A DNA stretch of 64,000 bases, from NCBI RefSeq assembly GCF_040361215.1, contig NZ_APND01000002.1:62001-126000 (forward strand), in the 5' to 3' direction. The notes under the pieces are model-generated. The model did not search any database, was not told where the DNA came from, and was given only the letters and a program-made list of their open reading frames with translations. Position numbers and translations under genes: made by a program. The stretch comes from Salinisphaera dokdonensis. Its GTDB lineage: Bacteria > Pseudomonadota > Gammaproteobacteria > Nevskiales > Salinisphaeraceae. Positions within the stretch are counted from its first letter, which is position 1. Every line of letters starts with the position of its first letter. Below are positions 9,311-16,764 of this stretch, one piece after another.

Positions 9311-10321
9311 CTAGGACGCCAACGGCGCCAGGCGGGCCAGCAGATCGATCTCGGTCTCCGAGGCGCGCCGACCTATAGCACCGCGCTCGACCGTGCGGTC
9401 CGTACCATCGCTGAAGGAGCGCGCCATCTTCTGGCAGATAATTCCCCACTTCAGGCAGCCGAAGACTTCCCAGAACCAGACCGTTTCGGGGCAGACCGTC
9501 ACCCCGCTGGCCTCCTCGTAGCCGGCGAACAGCTGCTCGCGGCTGCCGAAACCGCCGACCGGATGATCGATTTCGCCGAAACGCCAGGAATCCACGCAGA
9601 GCCAGCCCAGATCCGCCATGGGGTCGCCGATATGGGCCATCTCCCAGTCGAGCACCGCTCGCAGGCCATGGCGATTGATCATGAGATTGCCGTTGCGGAA
9701 ATCACCGTGCACGAGGGCCGGTTCTGCGGGTTCGCGCGGCAGGTTCTGGCGCAGCCACTGAAACGCGAGCTCGAACACGGGCCGCGGTTCACGATAGCTT
9801 CGATATTCGCGGTACTGACGATCCAGCCACTGCGCGACCGAGACCTGCTGTAAATACGGCGCGTCGACCGTCGGCACGCGATGAATCGCGGCCAGCACCT
9901 GGCCACATTCGCGGGCCAGCCGATGCCGGGCGTCGGCATAAGCGTCATCGCGCAGTATCCGCTGCGGCAGGGTTTCGCCGTCGATACGCTGCATGATGTA
10001 ACCCGCGCCCAGTTCGCCGTGCGCATCGAGCACCTGCCATACACCCGGCACCGGCACATCGTGGGCAGCCATGAGTTCCAGCAGGCGCGCCTCGTCAGCG
10101 AGAGCGAGTGTGCCCTCGTCGGCGCCGCTGATCGTGCCGGTCAGGCGCAGCACCAGAGCTTCGACACCTGCCGGCGAGGCTAGATCGAACGACCACATCG
10201 GCTGGCTCGCGCCGCCGGTCAACCGGGTCAGCTGTTCGACCTGCGCGCCCGGCACGCGCTGCTCGGCCAGGGCCTGCAGCACGGGTCGCACATGCGCGTC
10301 GGTCAGCGGCGTATCAGCCAT
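9311..10321 (-). CDS. APH/choline-kinase-fold phosphotransferase
   Basis: This 336-residue protein has the kinase catalytic motif HGDFRNGN (residues 205-212) and the metal-binding DWE (225-227), typical of aminoglycoside phosphotransferase-fold enzymes. In acyl-CoA dehydrogenase clusters this family is the homologue of the ACAD10/11 kinase domain, which phosphorylates 4-hydroxyacyl-CoA substrates before dehydrogenation and elimination. An antibiotic-resistance role is unlikely from the context. The ribosome-binding site is weak. It lies 19 bp upstream of DUF6285 and 33 bp downstream of the crotonase gene. Confidence 0.85.
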   Translation of the reverse strand: MADTPLTDAHVRPVLQALAEQRVPGAQVEQLTRLTGGASQPMWSFDLASPAGVEALVLRLTGTISGADEGTLALADEARLLELMAAHDVPVPGVWQVLDAHGELGAGYIMQRIDGETLPQRILRDDAYADARHRLARECGQVLAAIHRVPTVDAPYLQQVSVAQWLDRQYREYRSYREPRPVFELAFQWLRQNLPREPAEPALVHGDFRNGNLMINRHGLRAVLDWEMAHIGDPMADLGWLCVDSWRFGEIDHPVGGFGSREQLFAGYEEASGVTVCPETVWFWEVFGCLKWGIICQKMARSFSDGTDRTVERGAIGRRASETEIDLLARLAPLAS

Positions 10322-10354
10322 GCCAACGCTTGCCCGGCGCTTCCGCGGCCGCAG

Positions 10355-11125
10355 TCATTTGCCAGCGCTCCGGTTCTTGAATTCGGCGATGGCGGCGCGG
10401 GATTCATCGCTATCCATGCACAGTTGCTGGGCCACGGTTTCGCTTTCGATGGCCTGCGCGAGCGTCGAGGTCGCGGCGGCACGCAGTAGCTTCTTCGCTT
10501 CTGCGCTGGCCAACGCAGAACGCTTGGCCAGCTCCGTGGCCCAGGCCTCGGCCGCGGCTTCGAGTTCGTCTCCGGCAATCATCTTGTTCGCTATGCCGGC
10601 GGCCAGGCAGGCCTGCGCGTCGAGGCTGCCGCCTTCGACGATCAGCTCGAACGCGCGCTGATAGCCGAGATGCTGATACAGCAGCCAGGTCGCACCGCCA
10701 TCCGGGACCAGGCCGATAGCGCTGAAGGCCATATAGATCCGCGCCTGTTCGGCCATCATCACCAGATCGCAGGACATCAGAATGGCCGCGCCCACGCCGG
10801 CTGCAACGCCGGGCGCGACGCCGATCACCGGCTGTGGCATGCGCGTGATCTTTTCCAGCACCGGCCGGTAGCCTTCCAGCAGTTCTTCCTCGACCGTATG
10901 GTCCTCCGGCTTGCCTTCCATGAGGTCGGCACCGGCACAGAAGGCACGCCCGACTGCGCCCAGCAGCACGACCTTCACGGCCGGGTCGCGCTCGGCTTTC
11001 TTCAAAGCCGCAAGCAGCGCGTCGCGCAGGTCGGCGTTGACGGCATTGAGCGCTTTGGGCCGGTTCAGGCGAATCCAGGCGATGGCGCCGGCGACTTCGT
11101 AGGTGACGGACGGTTGTTCCTGCAT
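10355..11125 (-). CDS. Enoyl-CoA hydratase/isomerase (crotonase) family
   Basis: This is a 256-residue crotonase with WIRLNRPKALNAVN near the N-terminus, an oxyanion-hole segment GRAFCAGADLMEG, and GVAPGVAAGVGAAI in the second oxyanion region. It should hydrate or isomerise an enoyl-CoA. I start at the ATG at 11125 (MQEQPSVTYEV) because an AGGGGAAA ribosome-binding site lies just before it. An in-frame ATG 39 bp upstream lacks that support. It is the first gene of the minus-strand operon that ends with the racemase, and it faces away from the SDR gene across a shared promoter region. Confidence 0.87.
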   Translation of the reverse strand: MQEQPSVTYEVAGAIAWIRLNRPKALNAVNADLRDALLAALKKAERDPAVKVVLLGAVGRAFCAGADLMEGKPEDHTVEEELLEGYRPVLEKITRMPQPVIGVAPGVAAGVGAAILMSCDLVMMAEQARIYMAFSAIGLVPDGGATWLLYQHLGYQRAFELIVEGGSLDAQACLAAGIANKMIAGDELEAAAEAWATELAKRSALASAEAKKLLRAAATSTLAQAIESETVAQQLCMDSDESRAAIAEFKNRSAGK

Positions 11126-11222
11126 CGGTTTCCCCTGCCTGCCGGGCGATTTCACACCCGGCATGACCAGATCGGATCAGGCTTCGATCATCGCGGTAGA
11201 CACCTGACGTCTGCGTCGTCCG

Positions 11223-11279
11223 AACCGACGAATTGCGCCAGCCGGCTTGGGCATTTTCGTCGCAACCGACGATTGCGCC
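11223..11279. promoter_or_regulatory. Direct repeat in divergent promoter region
   Basis: Two near-identical 16-17-nt direct repeats, AACCGACGAATTGCGCC at 11223-11239 and AACCGACGATTGCGCC at 11264-11279, lie in the gap between the divergent crotonase operon and the SDR gene. Their starts are 41 bp apart, close to four helical turns, so a dimeric regulator could bind both on one face of the DNA. The regulator is not identified. Confidence 0.5.
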
Positions 11280-11353
11280 CGTCCGCCTGCCCGACGAACC
11301 ATGGAACCGAATCATCGCCGCCGCCGCGCGGTATCTGTTCAGGGAGTTGATGC

Positions 11354-12145
11354 ATGACCCGTACGGTGCAGCAGTTGTTCGATCTCACCGGCAGGACCGC
11401 GCTGGTCACCGGTGGCTCGCGCGGCCTCGGCCTACAGATGGCTCGAGCGCTCGGCGAGGCCGGCGCGCGGCTGGTGATCGTGTCGCGTCATGCGGATGAA
11501 CTGGGCGCCGCAGTCGCAGCCTTGGCCGACAATGGCATCGATGCGACAGCGCTCTGCCACGACCTGTCCAGCGAGGCGGACGTCATGGCACTCGCCGAAG
11601 CCGCGCTGACAGCGCTTGGCGAGATCGACATTCTGGTAAACAACGCCGGGGCCACCTGGGGCGCGCCGGCCGAGGACTACCCGCTCGAAGGCTGGGACAA
11701 GGTGATGAACATCAACCTGCGTCATCTGTTCCTGCTCACCCGCGAGGTGGCCAAACGCAGCATGATCCCGCGCGGCGCCGGGCGTATCGTCAATATCGCC
11801 TCGAATGCCGCACTGGGTGGTAACCGCGAAATGATGCAGGCGATCGGCTACAACACCAGCAAGGCCGCGGTGGTCGCGATGACCCGCGCGCTCGCCGCCG
11901 AATGGGGCACTTACGGGATTACGGTGAACGCGATTGGCCCGGGCATTTTTCCCAGCCGTATGTCGCGCCATCTCACCGAGTCCCACGGCATCGACCAGCT
12001 GGCCGCGAAAGTGCCGCTGGGCCAGCTCGGCGACGACGAAAGCCTGAAAGGCGCCGCCCTGTTGTTCGCGTCCGATGCGAGCAAGCACACCACCGGCCAG
12101 TTCCTGGTCATCGACGGCGGCATCAGCGCCATGATCGCCGGCTGA
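11354..12145 (+). CDS. SDR family oxidoreductase
   Basis: This 263-residue short-chain dehydrogenase/reductase has the cofactor motif TGGSRGLG (residues 19-26), the structural NNAGA (96-100), and the catalytic set Ser150, Tyr166 and Lys170 (YNTSK). It resembles 3-hydroxyacyl-CoA or 3-oxoacyl reductases, and the following gene is a crotonase, so a 3-hydroxyacyl-CoA dehydrogenase role fits. A GGGAG ribosome-binding site precedes the ATG. The exact substrate and NAD/NADP preference are not certain. Confidence 0.88.
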   Translation: MTRTVQQLFDLTGRTALVTGGSRGLGLQMARALGEAGARLVIVSRHADELGAAVAALADNGIDATALCHDLSSEADVMALAEAALTALGEIDILVNNAGATWGAPAEDYPLEGWDKVMNINLRHLFLLTREVAKRSMIPRGAGRIVNIASNAALGGNREMMQAIGYNTSKAAVVAMTRALAAEWGTYGITVNAIGPGIFPSRMSRHLTESHGIDQLAAKVPLGQLGDDESLKGAALLFASDASKHTTGQFLVIDGGISAMIAG

Positions 12146-12188
12146 TTTTTTCTTTAGACTCGAAGTATTAAAGCCGCAAGGACACCTT

Positions 12189-13049
12189 ATGACCGCACCG
12201 CAATTCTCGACCATCTCGCTCGATATCGAAGACGGCATTGCCACCATCTGGCTGGACCGCCCCGAGAAGATGAACGCCTTCACGCCGCAGATGAAGGACG
12301 AGCTGATCGCGGCCTTCGACCATACCGACGCCAACGACGATGTTCGCGCGGTGATCGTGACCGGTCGTGGGCGTGCCTTCTGTGCCGGCGCGGATTTGTC
12401 CTCCGGCGGCGACACCTTCGACTACGACAAGCGTGAAGGCGTGGACGGCCGGCGTGACGGCGGCGGCCAGACCACCCTGCGTATCTTCCGCAGCCTCAAG
12501 CCCGTGATCGGTGCGATCAACGGCGCGGCCGTGGGTATCGGCGCGACCATGCAGCTGCCGATGGATATCCGTATCGCCTCTGAAAACGCCAAGTTCGGCT
12601 TCGTGTTCACGCGTCGCGGGATCACGCCGGAAGCCGCTTCGTCTTGGTTTCTGACCCGCACCGTCGGCCTGTCCACCGCGCTGGAATGGTGCTACTCCGG
12701 TCGTGTCTTCCCGGCTAGCGAAGCCCTCGAGCACGGGCTGGTGCGCTCGCTGCACGCCCCGGACGATCTCTACCCGGCTGCCGTCGCCCTCGCCCACGAA
12801 CTCACCGACGAGAGCGCGCCGGTCTCGATCGCGATGACGCGCCAGATGCTCTGGCGCATGCACGCCGCCGGCCATCCGATGGATGCACACCGCGTCGACA
12901 GCCAGGCCATCATCTCGCGCGGGCGCTCCGCCGATTCGCATGAGGGTGTGTCGTCGTTTCTGGAAAAACGCCCGGCCGAGTTCCCGAACAAGGTCTCCAC
13001 CGACATGCCGGGCTTCTTCGACTGGCAGGACGAGCCGCCGTTCGAGTAG
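12189..13049 (+). CDS. Enoyl-CoA hydratase/isomerase (crotonase) family
   Basis: This is a 286-residue crotonase with IWLDRPEKMNAFT near residue 20, the oxyanion segment GRAFCAGADLSSGG, and INGAAVGIGATMQLPMD. An AAGGA ribosome-binding site precedes the ATG, 43 bp after the SDR stop, so the two are probably co-transcribed. It differs clearly from the other crotonase here and is longer, with a C-terminal extension ending in a Phe/Pro-rich tail. It probably hydrates enoyl-CoA intermediates of the same catabolic route. Confidence 0.87.
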   Translation: MTAPQFSTISLDIEDGIATIWLDRPEKMNAFTPQMKDELIAAFDHTDANDDVRAVIVTGRGRAFCAGADLSSGGDTFDYDKREGVDGRRDGGGQTTLRIFRSLKPVIGAINGAAVGIGATMQLPMDIRIASENAKFGFVFTRRGITPEAASSWFLTRTVGLSTALEWCYSGRVFPASEALEHGLVRSLHAPDDLYPAAVALAHELTDESAPVSIAMTRQMLWRMHAAGHPMDAHRVDSQAIISRGRSADSHEGVSSFLEKRPAEFPNKVSTDMPGFFDWQDEPPFE

Positions 13050-13096
13050 CTCACAGGGGCCGAGCACCGCGCTGAAAGTATCGAGCCGATGCATGA

Positions 13097-13124
13097 GCCC
13101 GGCCTCGTATTCCGAGGCTCGGGC
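13097..13124. terminator. Putative hairpin between convergent genes
   Basis: An imperfect 11-bp GC-rich stem (GCCCGGCCTCG against CGAGGCTCGGGC with a single bulge) with a 5-nt loop lies after the crotonase stop and before the stop of the convergent membrane-protein gene. No T-run follows, so terminator function is inferred from position. Confidence 0.45.
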
Positions 13125-13153
13125 CCTTGATCAGCCTGGCGCGGCAGTTGGGC

Positions 13154-13627
13154 TTACTTGCGATCGAGCACTGCATGGGCCTGTGCGATATGGCCGACAC
13201 GCCAGACATCGTGCGTACGCGTCTGCGCATCCACCATCGGGCCCTTCAGGCCATGACGTTCGGCACGGCGTTTCAAGGCGCCTACGGCGGCATCGCTCGC
13301 GGGGCAGCCGTTCATCCGGGACAGGAAGCGCTTGGCCACCGTGCTCGCCACCGCCAGCAGCACCAACACGCCTGCCGGCAACAGACCCTGCAGGTTCATC
13401 GAGACGTCGGGGTTGAGCAATACCGCCATGCTGTTGAGCAGGAATGCAGCCAGGGCAAGTATCAACAACCCGCGACACGGCACCTGCCGCAGGCCAAGCG
13501 CAAGACTCAGCAGGCGCGACGGCGATTGATCCTCGAACACAAACGGCGCCTCGCCCGGCCAATCGGCCACATTGCCGCTATCCAGCGGCGGCGAAAGCTC
13601 GCTTATCAGCATGCGTTCGCTATACAT
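13154..13627 (-). CDS. Small membrane protein, unknown function
   Basis: The 157-residue protein starts at 13627 (MYSERMLISEL), where an AGAAGG ribosome-binding site sits 9 nt upstream. The reading frame extends further upstream, but that part has no supporting signal. Two hydrophobic stretches are visible, GLLILALAAFLLNSMAVLL and LLPAGVLVLLAVASTV, separated by a short polar loop. A basic, soluble C-terminal part of about 60 residues follows. It is probably an inner-membrane protein with both ends cytoplasmic. I do not recognise the family. It is the last gene before the accessory region. Confidence 0.6.
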   Translation of the reverse strand: MYSERMLISELSPPLDSGNVADWPGEAPFVFEDQSPSRLLSLALGLRQVPCRGLLILALAAFLLNSMAVLLNPDVSMNLQGLLPAGVLVLLAVASTVAKRFLSRMNGCPASDAAVGALKRRAERHGLKGPMVDAQTRTHDVWRVGHIAQAHAVLDRK

Positions 13628-14136
13628 ATTCAAAACCTTCTTTATATGGAACCAGCGCGCGACAATTCGCAGCGCTATAGCCCGCCGGTCATGCCGACCC
13701 GCGGGGCAAGGAAATCGGAGAATGGGAACGGTGTCGGCGCAAGCGGAAACGCTGCGCCGATCGAGGACGCGCAGCATCGCAATGATCAGGACGCGTGGCT
13801 ATCCGTAATGGTGACGACGAACCGAGAAAAACACATGCCGCAAGCAATTCGCCGCTCGATAACGAAGACATTAGTCCTTGCCTCGTCAGAGAATGGTCGA
13901 CTGGGCAGCACGAGTTGCTTTCGGCTAACTTCTGAATCAGCTGCAATTGAAGCCGACAAATAATCAGAAGCGTTCGCGAGCACCGGCTTTAGCGGCCGAT
14001 TTTCTCGTCGACGCGCTCCGTCGCACCTGTCCCAGCCTCAGCCAATTTCTTTCAGTAATGTTGCGAGCAAGAAGGATTGCGCTATCTTTCGAGAGTATAT
14101 TGAAGACAAGTCTGGCGCAGCCAAGAGGTGCGGTTC
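13628..14136. other. Intergenic region at probable left edge of island
   Basis: About 510 bp without a convincing gene. The right half is less GC-rich than the flanks and contains a TATATT sequence about 40 bp upstream of the next start. No tRNA, integrase half-site or clear direct repeat was recognised. Gene content changes here from metabolism to mobile and defence functions, so an element boundary may lie within. Confidence 0.4.
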
Positions 14137-15036
14137 ATGTCAGTTAAAAATGGAGACGATCGAGGCCAAAGACTCGCTACTTGGGTCGAAGCAGAGTTCG
14201 CCAAGTTCAATACTGAGCAGCAAACGGTGTTCGGTCAGGCCGTGATGATGCTAACCGCCGCAGCGGCGAGCCTGCCGCCCCGCGTCTGTGCGTCCATCCA
14301 AACGTCGGAGCCAAGATCCAGCACATGCGATACGCCAGCGTCTCAAGACCGGCGGCCGATCCCGAGCGAGCACAGGTGGCCGCCTAAATCCGAGCTACTG
14401 AAATACCTGGAAGACACAAACGCCCCCCTTCGGAGCTTTCTCGAATGCGAGAAGCATTCGAACAAACCAAGGCGAACAAACGCCCCGCATCGTCAGTTCG
14501 GAGACGATGCATCCAGCACGTTGCTACGCGGGGCGCTAAAGCGCTTGCAAAAATCACTGGCAAGAACAGCGGCAGACGCCGCAGCCGATTCAGACGACCA
14601 TGTCTCGCGCGGGCTTCTCAGCAAACAGGAAGCAACGGCGATGATGGACGCTTATACGGAAGCGCCCGACCCTGCACGGACCAAAGGCGAGGACATGCTC
14701 GACGCAAAAGCCATGGCACGCTTGCTAGGGGTTTCACGTACGACGGTCTATAAGCGTTTCAACGACGGTCGCATCATCGGCCTGACGCGTGAGGCCGGGG
14801 GTCGCGTCTACCCCAAGACACAGTTTGACGATCATGACTCGCCTCGTGGACCGAATTGGCTACCGATCATGGAAAAGATCGTTGCCAATCACGGTAACGG
14901 CTGGCGTGCCTGGATCTGGCTAAACAACCCGCGAGATGAGTTTGACGGCCAGAGCGCTCTGGATCGCTTGCACGCTGGGGATGGAGTGGCGGTAGAGATC
15001 GCGTTGAATCGGGAGGACGAGGGCGCTTTTCGCTAG
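14137..15036 (+). CDS. HTH protein with MbcA/ParS (DUF2384)-like C-terminus, copy 1
   Basis: This 299-residue protein has three parts: a helical N-terminus (LATWVEAEF), a low-complexity polar middle, and a C-terminal half with a MerR/HTH_17-like helix-turn-helix (MARLLGVSRTTVYKRFNDGR, about residues 188-207). Then come IIGLTREAGGRVYPKTQF and a terminal domain AWIWLNNPRDEFDGQSALD. The last part looks like the toxin-binding domain of Xre/MbcA/ParS antitoxins. The start at 14137 has AGAGG upstream and aligns with the start of a full-length paralogue at 23379. No RES-type toxin gene is adjacent. The next genes encode two tiny membrane peptides. It may be an orphan antitoxin-like regulator. Confidence 0.7.
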   Translation: MSVKNGDDRGQRLATWVEAEFAKFNTEQQTVFGQAVMMLTAAAASLPPRVCASIQTSEPRSSTCDTPASQDRRPIPSEHRWPPKSELLKYLEDTNAPLRSFLECEKHSNKPRRTNAPHRQFGDDASSTLLRGALKRLQKSLARTAADAAADSDDHVSRGLLSKQEATAMMDAYTEAPDPARTKGEDMLDAKAMARLLGVSRTTVYKRFNDGRIIGLTREAGGRVYPKTQFDDHDSPRGPNWLPIMEKIVANHGNGWRAWIWLNNPRDEFDGQSALDRLHAGDGVAVEIALNREDEGAFR

Positions 15037-15163
15037 TGGTCCATCGGAAGACGCGCTTGCGCTATCGGTGGCGGCCTTGACACCCGATGGCACTTTCAAT
15101 CGCATACCCGCCGAGATACGGTATTCTTTGTGGCTTTCGATGCCGCACCATCGGCAATTGAAT

Positions 15164-15259
15164 ATGGGTGCAGCGCTGCTAATCTTCTCGATCATCGCCA
15201 CGGCGGGAGTGCTGGTTTGGGGTGCGCTAGAGCACCGTCAATTCATCAAGCGCGACTAG
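15164..15259 (+). CDS. 31-residue single-span membrane peptide, copy 1
   Basis: This short frame encodes a 31-residue peptide with a hydrophobic span (ALLIFSIIATAGVLVWGAL) and a basic tail ending EHRQFIKRD. It is a tandem paralogue of the peptide encoded at 15300, identical over EHRQFIKR, and the shared sequence argues that both are real genes. No good ribosome-binding site precedes the ATG at 15164. An in-frame ATG at 15140 would add 8 residues. A TTGACA hexamer at 15077 could be part of a promoter. The size and layout resemble small membrane toxins or membrane-protein regulators, but no known family was recognised. Confidence 0.55.
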   Translation: MGAALLIFSIIATAGVLVWGALEHRQFIKRD

Positions 15260-15299
15260 CTCTGACGGCCTGCCGGCGGCATCCGCCAGAGGTTTTGAC

Positions 15300-15395
15300 A
15301 TGGGTGTAATCCTCGTTTTAGGAACCATGGCGGCTACCGTTGCCGCCCTGATCTACATCGCGCGAGAACATCGCCAGTTCATCAAGCGCAACTAG
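15300..15395 (+). CDS. 31-residue single-span membrane peptide, copy 2
   Basis: This 31-residue peptide starts MGVILVLGTMAATVAALIYI and ends in the basic tail EHRQFIKRN. An AGAGG ribosome-binding site lies about 8 nt before the ATG. It follows a paralogous 31-residue peptide by 40 bp and is followed by a strong intrinsic terminator, so the two probably form a small transcription unit. The C-terminal tail is conserved more than the membrane span, so the tail is probably the functional part. Function unknown. Confidence 0.6.
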   Translation: MGVILVLGTMAATVAALIYIAREHRQFIKRN

Positions 15396-15419
15396 CTCGG
15401 CGACACGCCGATTTCCTCA

Positions 15420-15445
15420 GCGCCCGCCGCCGGGCGTGTTTTTTT
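15420..15445 (+). terminator. Intrinsic terminator
   Basis: A GC-rich stem (CGCCCG pairing with CGGGCG around a 4-nt loop) is followed by a run of seven T. It lies just after the tandem membrane-peptide genes and should end their transcript. It may also partly block read-through into the convergent integrase gene. Confidence 0.75.
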
Positions 15446-15690
15446 GCCCATAATAGGCCTCACGTCGTTCGGATTTCCCGACCACTTGCGGCACGGGCGA
15501 TCTAGAGGCGCGTAACGCGATAAGTACATGCGCACCCCGCTAGTTGCATTTTATGATGTCTTGGCGAAGGCATTCCCCCAATGCGCCAGCAACTGGGGCG
15601 ACACACCCCGCCGCTTGAGTGACCCACCCGTAACGCGCCAAGCGATACGCAATGTTCGAGGACCTTTTCCCTCGCGGCCAGCGCGAGCGA

Positions 15691-16764
15691 TCACACGAGA
15701 CCGTTTGCATCTAGGAGCGCTTCCATCGCCGAACCATCGCGTCGTGTAAGGTTCGGCACATAGCGGGCATAGATATCGAAAAGCATTTCAGTACTCGTAT
15801 GTCCCATCTGGCGCGCGATCCACTCTGGGTTCTCACCGGCGGCCAGCCACAAGGTCGCTGCGGTATGTCGCGTTTGATAGGGCGGGCGCTTTTCGAAGCC
15901 GAGCTCTTCGAGTAATGGTTGCCAGATACGATTGCGCACGTTGCTGTGGCTCAGGGGCTTGGACCGGGTGTTTGGAAAGACCAAACCGCCTCGCTCCCCC
16001 GTAACTTGGAACTGGTCACGCAGCGCTTTTTTTACAGGTGCTGACATTTGAACATCGCGGCGCGAAGCCGGCGTTTTTGGCGTGGTAAAAGCACCTCGCA
16101 CGAACGTTTCGCGCACCCTGATCTGGGCACGCTCGAAGTCCACGTAACGCCACTGCAGCCCGTCTATTTCGCCGGTGCGCAGGCCTGTAAAAAATCGCAC
16201 AGTGAAATAGGCTCGAAAGTCAGATCTAACGTGCGCGAGAATCTGCTGAACCTCGTCCAGGGAGAACGGCATGACGTCAGTTTTCGGAACGTGTAAACGC
16301 TTGATCGAGTGCAACGGGTTGGCCCAGTCAAACTGCACTGCCGCCTCATCCAGAATACCGTTCAGAACGCTCAATACATGGTTCGCACGCTGGGCCGAGA
16401 GCGTTTCGTTACGCCCCCGACCAGGCTGACGAGCCAGCCAGGCACGGAACGCGAGCAGCGCCCGACGATCGATGCTCACGACGCGACAGTTGTCGAATCC
16501 CGGGATCAGATAGCCGTCGAGAATTCCGTTTACGGTTTCCAGTTGGGAGGCCTTCCAACGATGCGATTGATTGTCTCGCCACTCACGGGCAAATTCAGCA
16601 AAATTTTCAGGCGCTCGATGGGTGGCGTTCAAAGCATTGCGCAGATCTTCGAGGCGTCTCTGGTTGGGCATGGTCGGCTCTTGTATATGTGGTGATGCCA
16701 CCATCAGCCTTGCCCCGCGCGCCGCAACCTGGCCTCGTCCGTCTTCGAGAAATCCCGCGCTCAT
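15691..16764 (-). CDS. Phage-type tyrosine integrase
   Basis: This 357-residue tyrosine recombinase has a SAM-like core-binding domain and a catalytic domain. The motifs are TGLRTGEI with Arg196, the box-II segment PYQTRHTAATL, the third-box MGHTS with His322, and the nucleophile region DIYARYVP (Tyr332 is the likelier nucleophile by spacing). The PYQTRHT form is common in integrases of phages and genomic islands. I start at the ATG at 16764 because it overlaps the stop of the upstream recombinase as ATGA, which indicates translational coupling. It is the fourth and last gene of a minus-strand recombination operon and the only one of usual integrase size. Confidence 0.85.
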   Translation of the reverse strand: MSAGFLEDGRGQVAARGARLMVASPHIQEPTMPNQRRLEDLRNALNATHRAPENFAEFAREWRDNQSHRWKASQLETVNGILDGYLIPGFDNCRVVSIDRRALLAFRAWLARQPGRGRNETLSAQRANHVLSVLNGILDEAAVQFDWANPLHSIKRLHVPKTDVMPFSLDEVQQILAHVRSDFRAYFTVRFFTGLRTGEIDGLQWRYVDFERAQIRVRETFVRGAFTTPKTPASRRDVQMSAPVKKALRDQFQVTGERGGLVFPNTRSKPLSHSNVRNRIWQPLLEELGFEKRPPYQTRHTAATLWLAAGENPEWIARQMGHTSTEMLFDIYARYVPNLTRRDGSAMEALLDANGLV

